Shown here piece after piece: positions 20,988-32,000 of a stretch of DNA of 64,000 nt. This stretch comes from Halomonas beimenensis (GTDB lineage Bacteria; Pseudomonadota; Gammaproteobacteria; Pseudomonadales; Halomonadaceae), in assembly GCF_002549795.1 (NCBI RefSeq), contig NZ_CP021435.1:3720001-3784000 (forward strand), read 5' to 3'. How positions within the stretch are numbered: the first letter of the stretch is position 1; each line of letters starts with the position of its first letter. Under the pieces are notes generated by a model. It made no database searches. It saw only the letters and a program-made list of their open reading frames with translations, and had not been told where the DNA came from. The position numbers and the translations under genes are program-made.

Positions 20988-21725
20988 ATGACACGCCCCC
21001 TGTTGCCACTGCTGCTCGCCGCCCTCCCCCTTGTCGCCCAGGCCGGTCAGCCGCTCGACTACGGCGTCGGCGAGGAAACCTTCACCGGCTACTTCGCCCC
21101 GGCCGACGACGAGGCCCGGGGCACGGTGCTGATCATCCACGACTGGGACGGGCTCACCGACTACGAGCGCCGCCGCGCCGACATGCTGGCCGCCCAGGGC
21201 TACGACGCCTTCGCCCTGGACCTCTACGGCAAGGGCAACCGGCCGGTGGAGACCGCGGCCCGCAAGGCCGAGACGGCCCGACTCTACGAGGATCGCGAGC
21301 GCATGCGCGCGCTGACCCTGGCCGGCCTGACGGTGGCCCGAGCCCAGGGGGCGGCCCTGCCCACCGTGGTGATGGGCTACTGCTTCGGCGGCGCCGTGGT
21401 GCTGGAGCTGGCCCGAAGTGGCGAGGCGCGGGACGTTCACGGCTACGCCACCTTCCATGGCGGCCTGGCGACGCCCGCGGGCCAGGGCTACGGTCCCGAC
21501 ACCCCGCCGATCCTGGTCGCCCATGGCGGCGCAGACGAGGCCATCCCCCTGGAGGACGTGGTCGCGCTCTCCCGCCAGCTCGAGGCGGCCGGGGTCCCCT
21601 ACGAGATCGAGATCTACTCCGGGGCCCCCCATGCCTTCACCGTCTTCGACACCGAGCGCTATCAGGCCCGGGCGGACGAGAAGTCCTGGGCGGCCTTCCA
21701 GGCCCTGCTCGACGAGACGCTGTGA
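20988..21725 (+). CDS. Exported dienelactone hydrolase family protein
   Basis: The 245-aa alpha/beta hydrolase has a cleavable signal peptide (MTRPLLPLLLAALPLVAQAG), so it probably acts in the periplasm. The catalytic triad is complete: nucleophile Cys132 in MGYCFGGAVV, Asp183 in HGGADEAIP and His215 in GAPHAFTVFD, as in dienelactone hydrolases. The natural substrate is unknown. ATG at 20988 follows GAGAGGTCGCC; a TATACT minus-10 lies at about 20950. It is divergent from livK. Confidence 0.88.
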   Translation: MTRPLLPLLLAALPLVAQAGQPLDYGVGEETFTGYFAPADDEARGTVLIIHDWDGLTDYERRRADMLAAQGYDAFALDLYGKGNRPVETAARKAETARLYEDRERMRALTLAGLTVARAQGAALPTVVMGYCFGGAVVLELARSGEARDVHGYATFHGGLATPAGQGYGPDTPPILVAHGGADEAIPLEDVVALSRQLEAAGVPYEIEIYSGAPHAFTVFDTERYQARADEKSWAAFQALLDETL

Positions 21726-21844
21726 GCCGCTCACGGTAATTTCAGGCACATTTCTGCAAGTCATGCATGATTCCTTTCTGTAAAATCGCCTACCGCTATT
21801 GATATCCACTATCCAAGCGCCTCATTTTCAGAAAGGAGTCTCCC

Positions 21845-23101
21845 TTGTCCCATTCCGCGACGGCCGCCGGCGACAGCCTCTGGCGGCGCATTCCCCTGTG
21901 GCAGAAGATCCTCGCCGGCCTGGTCCTCGGCGTGCTGGCCGGCGCCCTGCTGGGCGAGGACGCCAGCGTCTTCAAGCCGCTGGGCGATATCTTCATCAAC
22001 GCCATCAGGATGCTGATCGTGCCCCTGGTGTTCTCCACCCTGGTGGTGGGCATCACCGCCATGCGCGACCCGCAGAAGATGGGCCGCATCGGCGCCCGCA
22101 CCATCGTGCTCTACCTGGTGACCACGGCCTTCGCCATCGCCATCGGCCTGCTCGCCTCCTGGCTCTTCCAGCCCGGCGCGGGCCTGGACATGAGCTTCGA
22201 GTCCGGCGTCGAGGCCAAGGAGGCGCCGAGCCTGGTGGAGATCCTGGTCGGCCTGGTGCCGCGCAACCCCATCGACGCCCTGGCCAGCGGCAACATCCTG
22301 CAGATCATCGTCTTCGCCATCGGGCTCGGGATCTCGCTGACCCTGATCGGCGAGAAGGGCGAGCCGGCGGGGCGGGTCTTCGAGAGCTTCGCCGAGGCCA
22401 TGTACAAGTTGACGAACTTCGTCATGGCCCTGGCGCCCTTCGGCGTCTTCGGCCTGATCGCGCATGTGGCCGGCAACTACGGCCTCGAGGTGCTGCTGCC
22501 CCTGGCCAAGGTGATCGGCGTGGCCTACCTGGCCAGCGTGGTGCACGTGCTGCTGGTCTACTCCGGCCTGCTGGCCCTGCTCGGCCGCCTGAACCCCGTG
22601 CGCTACCTGCAGGGGATCCTCGACGCCCTGGTGGTGGCCTACTCCTCGGCGTCGTCCTCGGGCACCCTGCCGGTCTCGCTGCGCTGCGCCCAGAAGAACC
22701 TCGGCGTCTCCGAGGGCGTGGCCGGCTTCGTGCTGCCGGTGGGGGCCACCATCAACATGGACGGCACCGCCATCTACCAGGGCGTGGTCGCGGTCTTCAT
22801 CGCCCAGCTGCTCGGCGTCGACCTGAGCCTCATGGACTACGGCATGATCATCGCCACCGGTACCCTGGCCTCCATCGGCACCGCCGGCGTACCGGGGGCG
22901 GGCCTGGTGATGCTGTCCATCGTCATGGCCCAGATCGGCCTGCCGCTGGAGGCCATCGCGGTGATCGCCGGCATCGACCGCATCCTCGACATGGCCCGCA
23001 CCAGCGTGAACGTGGCCGGCGACCTGATGGTCACCACCCTGGTCGGCCAGAGCGAAGGCGAGCTGGATCGGGCCGTCTACGACGCCGCCCGCAAGAGCTG
23101 A
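21845..23101 (+). CDS. Dicarboxylate/amino acid:cation symporter (DAACS family)
   Basis: The 418-aa membrane protein has the glutamate-transporter fold. It has a scaffold of hydrophobic helices, then the hairpin-1 serine-rich signature AYSSASSSGTLPVSL, the TM7 motif GATINMDGTAIYQG with cation-site residues, and a hairpin-2/TM8 segment GVPGAGLVMLSIV...DRILDMARTSVNVAGD. The TM8 Asp and Asn are the expected substrate and Na+ ligands. It takes up C4-dicarboxylates or acidic amino acids. The start is TTG at 21845 with AAAGGAGTC just upstream. A terminator follows at 23108. Confidence 0.93.
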   Translation: MSHSATAAGDSLWRRIPLWQKILAGLVLGVLAGALLGEDASVFKPLGDIFINAIRMLIVPLVFSTLVVGITAMRDPQKMGRIGARTIVLYLVTTAFAIAIGLLASWLFQPGAGLDMSFESGVEAKEAPSLVEILVGLVPRNPIDALASGNILQIIVFAIGLGISLTLIGEKGEPAGRVFESFAEAMYKLTNFVMALAPFGVFGLIAHVAGNYGLEVLLPLAKVIGVAYLASVVHVLLVYSGLLALLGRLNPVRYLQGILDALVVAYSSASSSGTLPVSLRCAQKNLGVSEGVAGFVLPVGATINMDGTAIYQGVVAVFIAQLLGVDLSLMDYGMIIATGTLASIGTAGVPGAGLVMLSIVMAQIGLPLEAIAVIAGIDRILDMARTSVNVAGDLMVTTLVGQSEGELDRAVYDAARKS

Positions 23102-23107
23102 TCCCCT

Positions 23108-23139
23108 GCCGCGCCGGCCCATCCGGCGCGGCGTCTTTT
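23108..23139 (+). terminator. Intrinsic terminator after the symporter gene
   Basis: GCCGCGCCGG and CCGGCGCGGC form a perfect 10-bp stem with a CCCAT loop, followed by GTCTTTT. Confidence 0.88.
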
Positions 23140-23184
23140 CCCCATGCTAGAGTGATCTCACGAGCCCCCTGCCGTGAGGTCACC

Positions 23185-24261
23185 ATGCAGCTCAACGTCT
23201 TCTCCGGGAATCGCGGCGAGATCGGCGAGGCCCACGGCCGAACCCACGCCGCCCTGATCACCCACAGCCTCGAGGTCTACGACCGGCTGTTCCGCGACTT
23301 CGTCGGCATCGGCTGGGACGAGGCGCGTACCGCCGCCGAGCGCTTCCTGCCGATGATCGAGCGGGGCTTCCCGGCGATCCTCGACGAGATGGACGGCATC
23401 GCCCGGGGCGCCGGCCTGGAGCTTGGCGACATCGTCACCCTCAACTGCCGCAGCGAGATCTCGCTGACCCAGGCCAGCGGCGGCTGCACCGCCTTCTCGC
23501 TGAACCGCGACGGTCGCCAGTGGCTGGCCCAGAACTGGGACTGGCGCACCGACCAGCTGCACAACGTCGTGGCCCTGGAGTTGCGCCCCGAGGATGCCCC
23601 GGCGCTGGTCAGCGTCGGCGAGGCCGGCATGGTGGCCAAGATCGGCCTGAACGACCGGGGCATCGGGGTCTGCCTCAACGCCATCCGTTCACGGACCTGC
23701 GGCGAAGGCCTGCCCATCCACGTGGCGCTGCGCAAGATCCTCGAAGCCGAGACATTCGACCGCGCCGTCCGGGTGGCCACCCAGGACCGGGTCTGCGCGC
23801 CCGCCCACTTCCTGATCGCCGGCGGCGTGGGCCAGGCCACCGGCTTCGAGGTTCACCCCGGACTGCCGGGAGTCCTCGAGCCCCGCGGCGGGACCGTCAC
23901 CCACACCAATCACCTCTATGCCGAGACCGCCACCTGCCAGGTGGAGGACTTCCCGCGCCCCGACTCCCGCCCCCGGCTCGCCCGCATCGACCGGCTGCTG
24001 CGCGACCGGCTGCCGCTGGGCGAGCCCATCGAGGCGGGCGCGCTGTTCGAGATCCTCGCCGACCATGAGGACGCCCCGCTGTCGATCTGCCGGCACTTCA
24101 ACCCGGACCAGTCCCCGGAGGAGCGCATGGAGACGCTGTTCGCCGTGGTGATGGACCTCACCGCGGGCCGGCTCAGCCTGCGCCACGGCAAGCCCTGCGA
24201 GAGCGACGACGTCCTCGAGGTGCACCTCCCCCGCGACACCCGGCATTCCGGCGAGGCTTAG
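23185..24261 (+). CDS. C45-family autoproteolytic acyltransferase/hydrolase
   Basis: The 358-aa protein resembles acyl-CoA:6-aminopenicillanate acyltransferase (peptidase family C45, Ntn fold). The likely self-processing nucleophile is Cys101 in ASGGCTAFSLNRDG, preceded by LNCRSEISL, and is followed by AQNWDWRTDQ and VGEAGMVAKIGLNDRGIGVCLNA, a pattern seen across the family. Members hydrolyse or transfer acyl groups on amides; the substrate is unknown. ATG at 23185 gives the family-like start, with GTGAGG upstream. Its stop overlaps the convergent small gene by four bases. Confidence 0.85.
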   Translation: MQLNVFSGNRGEIGEAHGRTHAALITHSLEVYDRLFRDFVGIGWDEARTAAERFLPMIERGFPAILDEMDGIARGAGLELGDIVTLNCRSEISLTQASGGCTAFSLNRDGRQWLAQNWDWRTDQLHNVVALELRPEDAPALVSVGEAGMVAKIGLNDRGIGVCLNAIRSRTCGEGLPIHVALRKILEAETFDRAVRVATQDRVCAPAHFLIAGGVGQATGFEVHPGLPGVLEPRGGTVTHTNHLYAETATCQVEDFPRPDSRPRLARIDRLLRDRLPLGEPIEAGALFEILADHEDAPLSICRHFNPDQSPEERMETLFAVVMDLTAGRLSLRHGKPCESDDVLEVHLPRDTRHSGEA

Positions 24262-24512
24262 CGGCGCCAGGCGCCGAGCCGCGGCATCACGTCCAGCTCG
24301 CCATTGAGGTACTGCTCGGTGGTGAGCAGGAAGAGCCGCCGGAAGAGCTCATGGATGGCCTCTTCCCGGCGCATCGCCGCCAGCTCCGGGTCCTCGTCCC
24401 GGCTCGCCTCCCGGGGGTACTCCCAGGCCATGCGCACCGAGCCCGAGCTCACGTCGCAGATCTGCAGGGTGGGGTTGCTGCCGCGAAACGCCGTCCTGAT
24501 GTGATAGGCCAT
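24258..24512 (-). CDS. Small protein of unknown function behind a Fur box (84 aa)
   Basis: The protein begins MAYHIRTAFRGSNPTLQICD and continues VSSGSVRMAWEYP. Its second half is charged and helical (AAMRREEAIHELFRRLFLLT), with no signal peptide or membrane span. I do not recognise a family. GGGAGGGC precedes the ATG at 24512. A near-perfect Fur box lies 27 bases upstream at 24539-24553, so it is probably made under iron limitation. It overlaps the C45 gene end-to-end by four bases. Confidence 0.75.
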   Translation of the reverse strand: MAYHIRTAFRGSNPTLQICDVSSGSVRMAWEYPREASRDEDPELAAMRREEAIHELFRRLFLLTTEQYLNGELDVMPRLGAWRR

Positions 24513-24538
24513 GCCGCCCTCCCGATAGACGCAATTGA

Positions 24539-24553
24539 TGATAACGATTATCA
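24539..24553. promoter_or_regulatory. Fur box
   Basis: TGATAACGATTATCA matches the 7-1-7 Fur consensus TGATAATnATTATCA at 13 of 14 defined bases. It sits in a longer palindrome from 24532 to 24557 with CAATTGAT and ATCAATTG arms. It lies upstream of the small minus-strand gene and about 190 bases from the plus-strand gene at 24743. Confidence 0.85.
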
Positions 24554-24742
24554 ATTGCAACAATGGCGGCGAAGCCGGCCATTGTCAAGTCATCCACAAG
24601 CCTCAGGGGACGGGGGAAGAGAGCGGCGATGCGACCGACTGACCCGGATCAAGTGACAGCCAGATGGGGGTTGCCAGGGAGGAGACGACGGAACAGCATA
24701 TGCGAACGCGACACGTTCTCAACAATCCTGCAAGGAGTTTCC

Positions 24743-25111
24743 ATGCGTCGATACCTGTTTCCCCTGCTGCTCGCGGGCCTGGTGGCCACCCCCGCCCTGG
24801 CCGACGAGGAGCGCGCCGATCACTTCAGCGGCAAGCCCGCCGAGACCATGGCCGAGGCCGTGGCCAACGCCGGCGACGCCAACCGGGAGCTCGCCGAGCT
24901 GCTGGAGGGCGAGCTCAGCGACGCCGACCTGGCCAGGATCCACCGGCTCTCCTACACCATGGAGAACGCCCTGGGGCGGATCCACGAGGAGGTCTACCGG
25001 CTGGAAGGCACCCTGGAGGAGGTCCACCTGGGCTCCGAGGCCTTCGACCGGGAGCGGGTGCGCACCAACGGCGCGGCCTACCTGGAGGGCATGGCCCCGC
25101 TGCTGGACTAA
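24743..25111 (+). CDS. Small exported protein, 122 aa (possibly DUF6746)
   Basis: A signal peptide (MRRYLFPLLLAGLVATPALA) leads into a mature, mostly helical and acidic protein: FSGKPAETMAEAVANAGDANRELAELLEGELSDADLARIH, then YTMENALGRIHEEVYRLEGTLEEVH. This is compatible with a helical bundle or coiled coil. It resembles the DUF6746-type small periplasmic proteins I recall from halophilic gammaproteobacteria, but this is uncertain. ATG at 24743 is preceded by AAGGAG. No function can be given. Confidence 0.75.
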   Translation: MRRYLFPLLLAGLVATPALADEERADHFSGKPAETMAEAVANAGDANRELAELLEGELSDADLARIHRLSYTMENALGRIHEEVYRLEGTLEEVHLGSEAFDRERVRTNGAAYLEGMAPLLD

Positions 25112-25210
25112 GACCCGACCGCGGCCAGGAGCCTGTCGGACACGACCGATCGTGGGGTGACGCACGGACGTCGCCGCGGATCGGCATCAGGCCCGGCAGG
25201 CTCCCCGGGT

Positions 25211-25801
25211 TCAACCCGCCAGGGCCTCCTCCACCAGGGCGCGAGCCTCGGCCGTCATCGGCAGTCCCAGCGCCAGCTCGTGCGCCCGGGGCGACATCTT
25301 CTTCCAGGTCTTCTGCACGATGCGGATCAGGTGATCGTGGTCGACCTGCCTCGAGAAGTCGGCGAAGTAGTTCTCCAGGAACACCAGGCAGGCGCAGTCC
25401 TCCACCGCCTGGGTGCCCTCGTCGCGGCCCAGGCCCTGCTTGCGGATCATGCTGGCCACCCGCGCGGCCGACGCCTCGTCATAGCCCGCCTCGCGCATCA
25501 CCTCGGCGGTCCGCTCGCCGGCCCGCTGGCCCTGGTCGCGGCGCCAGGTCAGGTAGCCCACCCGGCCCTCCGGGTAGTCGCCGCGGGGCACCTGCCAGCG
25601 CTGCAGGTGCTGTCCGCGCACCGCCAGGCGCACCAGCTCGTCCGGGGATTCCACCAGCCGCTCCAGCCAGGCGGTCATGCGACCCGCATGCCACAGCTCC
25701 AGGGGCAGCGACTCGCCATCGACCTCCACCCGGCGGGGATCCTCCGCGTGCAGGGCGTCCAGGCCAGCCAGCGCCTTCTCATAGGGGGATGTCGTCGTCA
25801 T
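25211..25801 (-). CDS. DUF4202 domain-containing protein
   Basis: The 196-aa cytosolic protein matches the DUF4202 pattern: ALHAEDPRRVEVDG, LELWHAGRMTAWLERL, LAVRGQHLQRWQVPRGDYPEGRVGYLTWR, and a C-terminal EDCACLVFLENYFADF with conserved Glu, Asp and Cys. Conserved His and Asp residues spread along the helices suggest an HD-like metal site, but no activity is established. ATG at 25801 has AAGGAG upstream. It is the last gene before the distal end of the CRISPR array, to which it is not functionally linked as far as I can see. Confidence 0.85.
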   Translation of the reverse strand: MTTTSPYEKALAGLDALHAEDPRRVEVDGESLPLELWHAGRMTAWLERLVESPDELVRLAVRGQHLQRWQVPRGDYPEGRVGYLTWRRDQGQRAGERTAEVMREAGYDEASAARVASMIRKQGLGRDEGTQAVEDCACLVFLENYFADFSRQVDHDHLIRIVQKTWKKMSPRAHELALGLPMTAEARALVEEALAG

Positions 25802-25911
25802 GGGCGCTTCTCCTTAATCACGGCTCGATCAGGTTCATGAAACCACGTCGCGGCCGGAAAGGCAGCCGCGAAGCATCGGGCCTTGGGCAGGGCTTAGAGT
25901 ATGAGCTTGAG

Positions 25912-26001
25912 TACAGTATCCCCGCGGCTGCGGGGATCGGGCGCGCTGCAGCTCCGGGTAGCGCTCTGGGGACGGATCAACCCCGCGCCTGCGGGGACTG
26001 G
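25912..26001 (-). repeat. Two degenerate repeats at the distal end of the array
   Basis: The copy at 25912-25940 has lost the first five bases of identity and has one stem change. The copy at 25973-26001 has five mismatches, including the terminal GACTGG. The spacer between the second copy and the first good repeat (26002-26023) is only 22 nt, suggesting an old 10-nt deletion. This decay marks the trailer end. Confidence 0.85.
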
Positions 26002-29000
26002 TCAACGAACAGTTGGAATTCTCCGGTTTATCCCCGCGCCTGCGGGGATCGGGAGATTGCCCAGTAGGGACATGACCAGCCCTCCGGGTTATCCCCGCGC
26101 CTGCGGGGATCGGACGCGGGAGTTTCAGGTATCTATCGCTGAATCCGGGTTATCCCCGCGCCTGCGGGGATCGGGCGGCGCCGCTGGCGGCGATCCAGGC
26201 GGCCTCCGGGTTATCCCCGCGCCTGCGGGGATCGGAGCCGGTTGTCCTGCACGTGGGCGGGCTCGGCCGGGTTATCCCCGCGCCTGCGGGGATCGGTGGA
26301 TCGTCAGCCTGGGCCGCATGTGGGGCCGCGGGTTATCCCCGCGCCTGCGGGGATCGGGCGGTCGTTGCCGTCCCTGGCTGGGGCGTAGTCGGGTTATCCC
26401 CGCGCCTGCGGGGATCGGTTGAGATCCAGACCGAGAACGTCGCGGGCCGCCGGGTTATCCCCGCGCCTGCGGGGATCGGAACGACGACAAGCGCCGCGGC
26501 GAGATCCGCGCCGGGTTATCCCCGCGCCTGCGGGGATCGGCTCATCGATAATATCGCGAACGGTAATAAGAACGGGTTATCCCCGCGCCTGCGGGGATCG
26601 GCAGCACAATCCAGCCTTCCACGGGTCAGCCTCCGGGTTATCCCCGCGCCTGCGGGGATCGGGCCCCGGCTGCGCCGCTGAAAATGCTGGTCAGCGGGTT
26701 ATCCCCGCGCCTGCGGGGATCGGTCGACCACCTGCCGCTTGGTGGCGCCCATCGCCGGGTTATCCCCGCGCCTGCGGGGATCGGGCAGCCGATCAAGGCC
26801 GTCTCCGAGCTGCCCGACGGGTTATCCCCGCGCCTGCGGGGATCGGTGTCATGCCCGCTCTCATTTCGCTGCTGCCCGCGGGTTATCCCCGCGCCTGCGG
26901 GGATCGGGGCAGCTGCCGATGCCGTTCACCATCCGCGACCGGGTTATCCCCGCGCCTGCGGGGATCGGTAGGTGACCTCCCGCTTCACCAGGATGGTCTG
27001 CGGGTTATCCCCGCGCCTGCGGGGATCGGGCAGCTTCGGTCACGCGCGGCCTGTCCGGGGCCGGGTTATCCCCGCGCCTGCGGGGATCGGCCCCTGCCGC
27101 TTTTGATGGCCTGCGCCGCCAGCGGGTTATCCCCGCGCCTGCGGGGATCGGACTAACAATTGGATCAACAAAAAGCGGGTCATCGGGTTATCCCCGCGCC
27201 TGCGGGGATCGGGCAATGAAGGCGGTGCCGGTGGCTACGTCGCCCGGGTTATCCCCGCGCCTGCGGGGATCGGCCTCGGCCAGGATCTCTGCTGGTGACT
27301 GGCCGCGGGTTATCCCCGCGCCTGCGGGGATCGGGCCGAATGCTCGAGTAGAGAAGTCGATCTGGCGCGGGTTATCCCCGCGCCTGCGGGGATCGGATGC
27401 AGCTGGCGGCGCTTTCCCAGGGCAGCAGCGGGTTATCCCCGCGCCTGCGGGGATCGGGAGCTGAACGCTCTGGCTGGTACCGTGGAAGCCGGGTTATCCC
27501 CGCGCCTGCGGGGATCGGCATCTGCCTCGCTCTTATAAATATCCGCATTACGGGTTATCCCCGCGCCTGCGGGGATCGGGCTGCCGTCTCGCGCACCACC
27601 TACGCCGAGCTCGGGTTATCCCCGCGCCTGCGGGGATCGGCGGATCGCTTCGGCCAGCACTATCGAGATCGACGGGTTATCCCCGCGCCTGCGGGGATCG
27701 GTGATAGCGCCGCTCCGGCGGCTTCTCGCTCTGCGGGTTATCCCCGCGCCTGCGGGGATCGGCAGACGTGGTGGCGTCGGGCTACTGGGCGACACGGGTT
27801 ATCCCCGCGCCTGCGGGGATCGGGGCTGGTTTATCGACGCTCTCGCGTTCTCGCGCGGGTTATCCCCGCGCCTGCGGGGATCGGTCGCGGCGCTGCGGGT
27901 CGTGGCCCAAGCTGGGCGGGTTATCCCCGCGCCTGCGGGGATCGGCGCCTCGTCGGCGGTCTATCGGGGTAAGCAGCCGGGTTATCCCCGCGCCTGCGGG
28001 GATCGGGACGCCAAGATCCAGGGCGAGGACTACCACGTCGGGTTATCCCCGCGCCTGCGGGGATCGGTCCATCTGTATACGTTGGACCTACCCTCGGCTC
28101 GGGTTATCCCCGCGCCTGCGGGGATCGGCCACGCGAGGCCGTCATGACGATCAGTATTGACGGGTTATCCCCGCGCCTGCGGGGATCGGGAACCATAATG
28201 GTCCACCACGATGAGGCCGGACGGGTTATCCCCGCGCCTGCGGGGATCGGTCTTGACCACCTCTTTCAGCGTGGCAGAGATTTGGGTTATCCCCGCGCCT
28301 GCGGGGATCGGCAGAACGCCGCGTTCATCGAATTGATACGGTCCGGGTTATCCCCACGCCTGCGGGGATCGGGCGCGCTCGCCACGGCGGAACTCCTCGA
28401 GGTCCGGGTTATCCCCGCGCCTGCGGGGATCGGCGCTCGCGTCGCCAGCCGCCGTCCCGGGCCAGCGGGTTATCCCCGCGCCTGCGGGGATCGGATCACC
28501 TGGCACTCATGACCCTCGGTGTCGATCGGGTTATCCCCGCGCCTGCGGGGATCGGCTATCCAGCTCGAAGGTGATGTCCGACTCGGGCGGGTTATCCCCG
28601 CGCCTGCGGGGATCGGAACGATGACGCCCCCAAGGAGGCGGTGCTGGACGGGTTATCCCCGCGCCTGCGGGGATCGGTGCTGGTCGACCATGAGGTGGTG
28701 TTTGCCATCCGGGTTATCCCCGCGCCTGCGGGGATCGGTCCCCCGTCCGGCACCCGAAGAACAGGCACAGCGGGTTATCCCCGCGCCTGCGGGGATCGGG
28801 AGTCTCAGGCCATCAAGTGTATCACTGAGCGCGGGTTATCCCCGCGCCTGCGGGGATCGGAACCCAGCCATCCCACCTATGGCGGTTCGGTGCGGGTTAT
28901 CCCCGCGCCTGCGGGGATCGGCCGGTTGGGGCTGATCGGCACCGGCTCGGCGCCGGGTTATCCCCGCGCCTGCGGGGATCGGTCAGTCTCCTGTCCTGCG

Positions 29001-32000
29001 CTGACCGCGGGGACCGGGTTATCCCCGCGCCTGCGGGGATCGGGTCAGCCCCACCAGCACGTCGTCGATCGGCGGCGGGTTATCCCCGCGCCTGCGGGGA
29101 TCGGCCTACCCTCACGGTCTGGGCTCTCGCCTGGGGCGGGTTATCCCCGCGCCTGCGGGGATCGGGGATTCCCGATGTCGGCAACGGTATCAGTCACCGG
29201 GTTATCCCCGCGCCTGCGGGGATCGGGCCGCCTGATTCCCCCGTCACCCAGCCGACGCCGGGTTATCCCCGCGCCTGCGGGGATCGGCTGGCCGTGAGGA
29301 TCACCGTCAGGTCATCGGCCGGGTTATCCCCGCGCCTGCGGGGATCGGAGCAAGTCCCTCTTCCAAGGTCACATCACTGACGGGTTATCCCCGCGCCTGC
29401 GGGGATCGGGATCAGGGCTCTCACCTCGTCTCGGAGGCGATCGGGTTATCCCCGCGCCTGCGGGGATCGGGCCTCACATCCATCGCCGACGTCAAGGCCA
29501 CACTGGGTTATCCCCGCGCCTGCGGGGATCGGAGCCTGCTTGACACCTCCTATTGACCTGTCGACGGGTTATCCCCGCGCCTGCGGGGATCGGCGCACGC
29601 ACCACGCGATAGATGATGATGGCATCGGGTTATCCCCGCGCCTGCGGGGATCGGGGGGCATTGATGCGCCCGCCGCGTGCGTAAGCCGGGTTATCCCCGC
29701 GCCTGCGGGGATCGGTCAGCCAGCGCATTCAGAGCGACGGTATCCATCGGGTTATCCCCGCGCCTGCGGGGATCGGTCCCAGCCGCTTGTAGAAGAACAG
29801 CACATGGCCGGGTTATCCCCGCGCCTGCGGGGATCGGGCGGCGCGGTGGACGCTACATCACTTCTTCAGGCGGGTTATCCCCGCGCCTGCGGGGATCGGT
29901 GTCTGCTCCTGGCGGGGCGGCTCGTCCGACCCGGGTTATCCCCGCGCCTGCGGGGATCGGTGTGGTGCGTCCGACGGGTAACGCTCCCGAGTCGGGTTAT
30001 CCCCGCGCCTGCGGGGATCGGTCGTCCAGCGCCCCGCCCTGGCCCAGCCAGGTCGGGTTATCCCCGCGCCTGCGGGGATCGGTCAGTCGGCCATTGTCAA
30101 ATGGGTTACGGCTCACGGGTTATCCCCGCGCCTGCGGGGATCGGTTAAGCGGGGTTGGTGCGGTGAGCAGAAAGAACGGGTTATCCCCGCGCCTGCGGGG
30201 ATCGGTATAACCGATCTGTATATTGGCAATTCTGAAACGGGTTATCCCCGCGCCTGCGGGGATCGGAAGACCTAGGCATCATCCTGTCCGACCTAGACCG
30301 GGTTATCCCCGCGCCTGCGGGGATCGGGTGTCGACCGGCGCGGGACCAATGGTCGATTTCGGGTTATCCCCGCGCCTGCGGGGATCGGATCGGCAAGATG
30401 AAGGGGCGCTCTGATAACGGCGGGTTATCCCCGCGCCTGCGGGGATCGGGGGCCTGGCCGGTGGGGACAACGTCTACGTGTCGGGTTATCCCCGCGCCTG
30501 CGGGGATCGGACCAGGATGTCGAGCTGCAGCGGGAACGGCAGCGGGTTATCCCCGCGCCTGCGGGGATCGGGGTGCCAGTCCGGGGTGGTGATCGGCCAC
30601 AGCCGGGTTATCCCCGCGCCTGCGGGGATCGGGCGCCCCTGCCGGGCTTCCACGAGCCGGATGCCGGGTTATCCCCGCGCCTGCGGGGATCGGCAAAGGG
30701 CAGGAGGCGTCCTCATGATCCCCGCCGGGTTATCCCCGCGCCTGCGGGGATCGGGCGTCGCTGTCCTGGATCTCGTGCTCGAGGTACGGGTTATCCCCGC
30801 GCCTGCGGGGATCGGTAAAGGATTTTAAACGTTAATTGTAAGGAAACCGGGTTATCCCCGCGCCTGCGGGGATCGGGATGCTCGCGTCACTGGCCTGATG
30901 GCGCAGGACGGGTTATCCCCGCGCCTGCGGGGATCGGGCCAAGGCCCAGCGGATCGCCGACATGTCCGCCGGGTTATCCCCGCGCCTGCGGGGATCGGGC
31001 CAGCCCGCCGAGCGACGGGCGCTTCGCCCGCGGGTTATCCCCGCGCCTGCGGGGATCGGGAAGTCATCTTCGGGGAACCAGAACACGTACCCGGGTTATC
31101 CCCGCGCCTGCGGGGATCGGAAGACCCGTTCGTCGTCCTTGATCATGTCTGACGGGTTATCCCCGCGCCTGCGGGGATCGGACGGTACTGGGGCCATCGA
31201 TCCAGTCGGAGCGCGGGTTATCCCCGCGCCTGCGGGGATCGGTCGTTTGGCCAGAATGCGACCGAGAATGAAGTCGGGTTATCCCCGCGCCTGCGGGGAT
31301 CGGGCCGCTCGGTACTCACTGAGCGGTACACCTGCCGGGTTATCCCCGCGCCTGCGGGGATCGGGGGTCCTCGATCTTCCCCAGGGCCTCGGCAATCGGG
31401 TTATCCCCGCGCCTGCGGGGATCGGCTGGTGGGCTTCCCACTGCCAGGTGGCCACGCCGGGTTATCCCCGCGCCTGCGGGGATCGGTGGGTCCAGCGCTA
31501 CCATGACGGCGGTTTCGCCGGGTTATCCCCGCGCCTGCGGGGATCGGGCCACGGCCCGGGCCCGCCCGCCAGTTCTGTTCGGGTTATCCCCGCGCCTGCG
31601 GGGATCGGCACGTCGGCCGTGACGGCATCGACGCCGTGGCCGGGTTATCCCCGCGCCTGCGGGGATCGGCGGACAAGAATCTGGTATGCGCGCCTGTCGG
31701 GCGGGTTATCCCCGCGCCTGCGGGGATCGGACCCGACCACCACGGCCCTGTGGTAACAAGCACGGGTTATCCCCGCGCCTGCGGGGATCGGGAGTGGGCG
31801 CCTGATCCACACCGAACTGGACGGCGGGTTATCCCCGCGCCTGCGGGGATCGGCGTCATGTGAGCACGAAAAACGGGCCTCAGACCGGGTTATCCCCGCG
31901 CCTGCGGGGATCGGACCTCAAGACAATGAACTGAAAAACGATACCCCGGGTTATCCCCGCGCCTGCGGGGATCGGCTCACCGGCCCCGGTGGGGGCAGTA

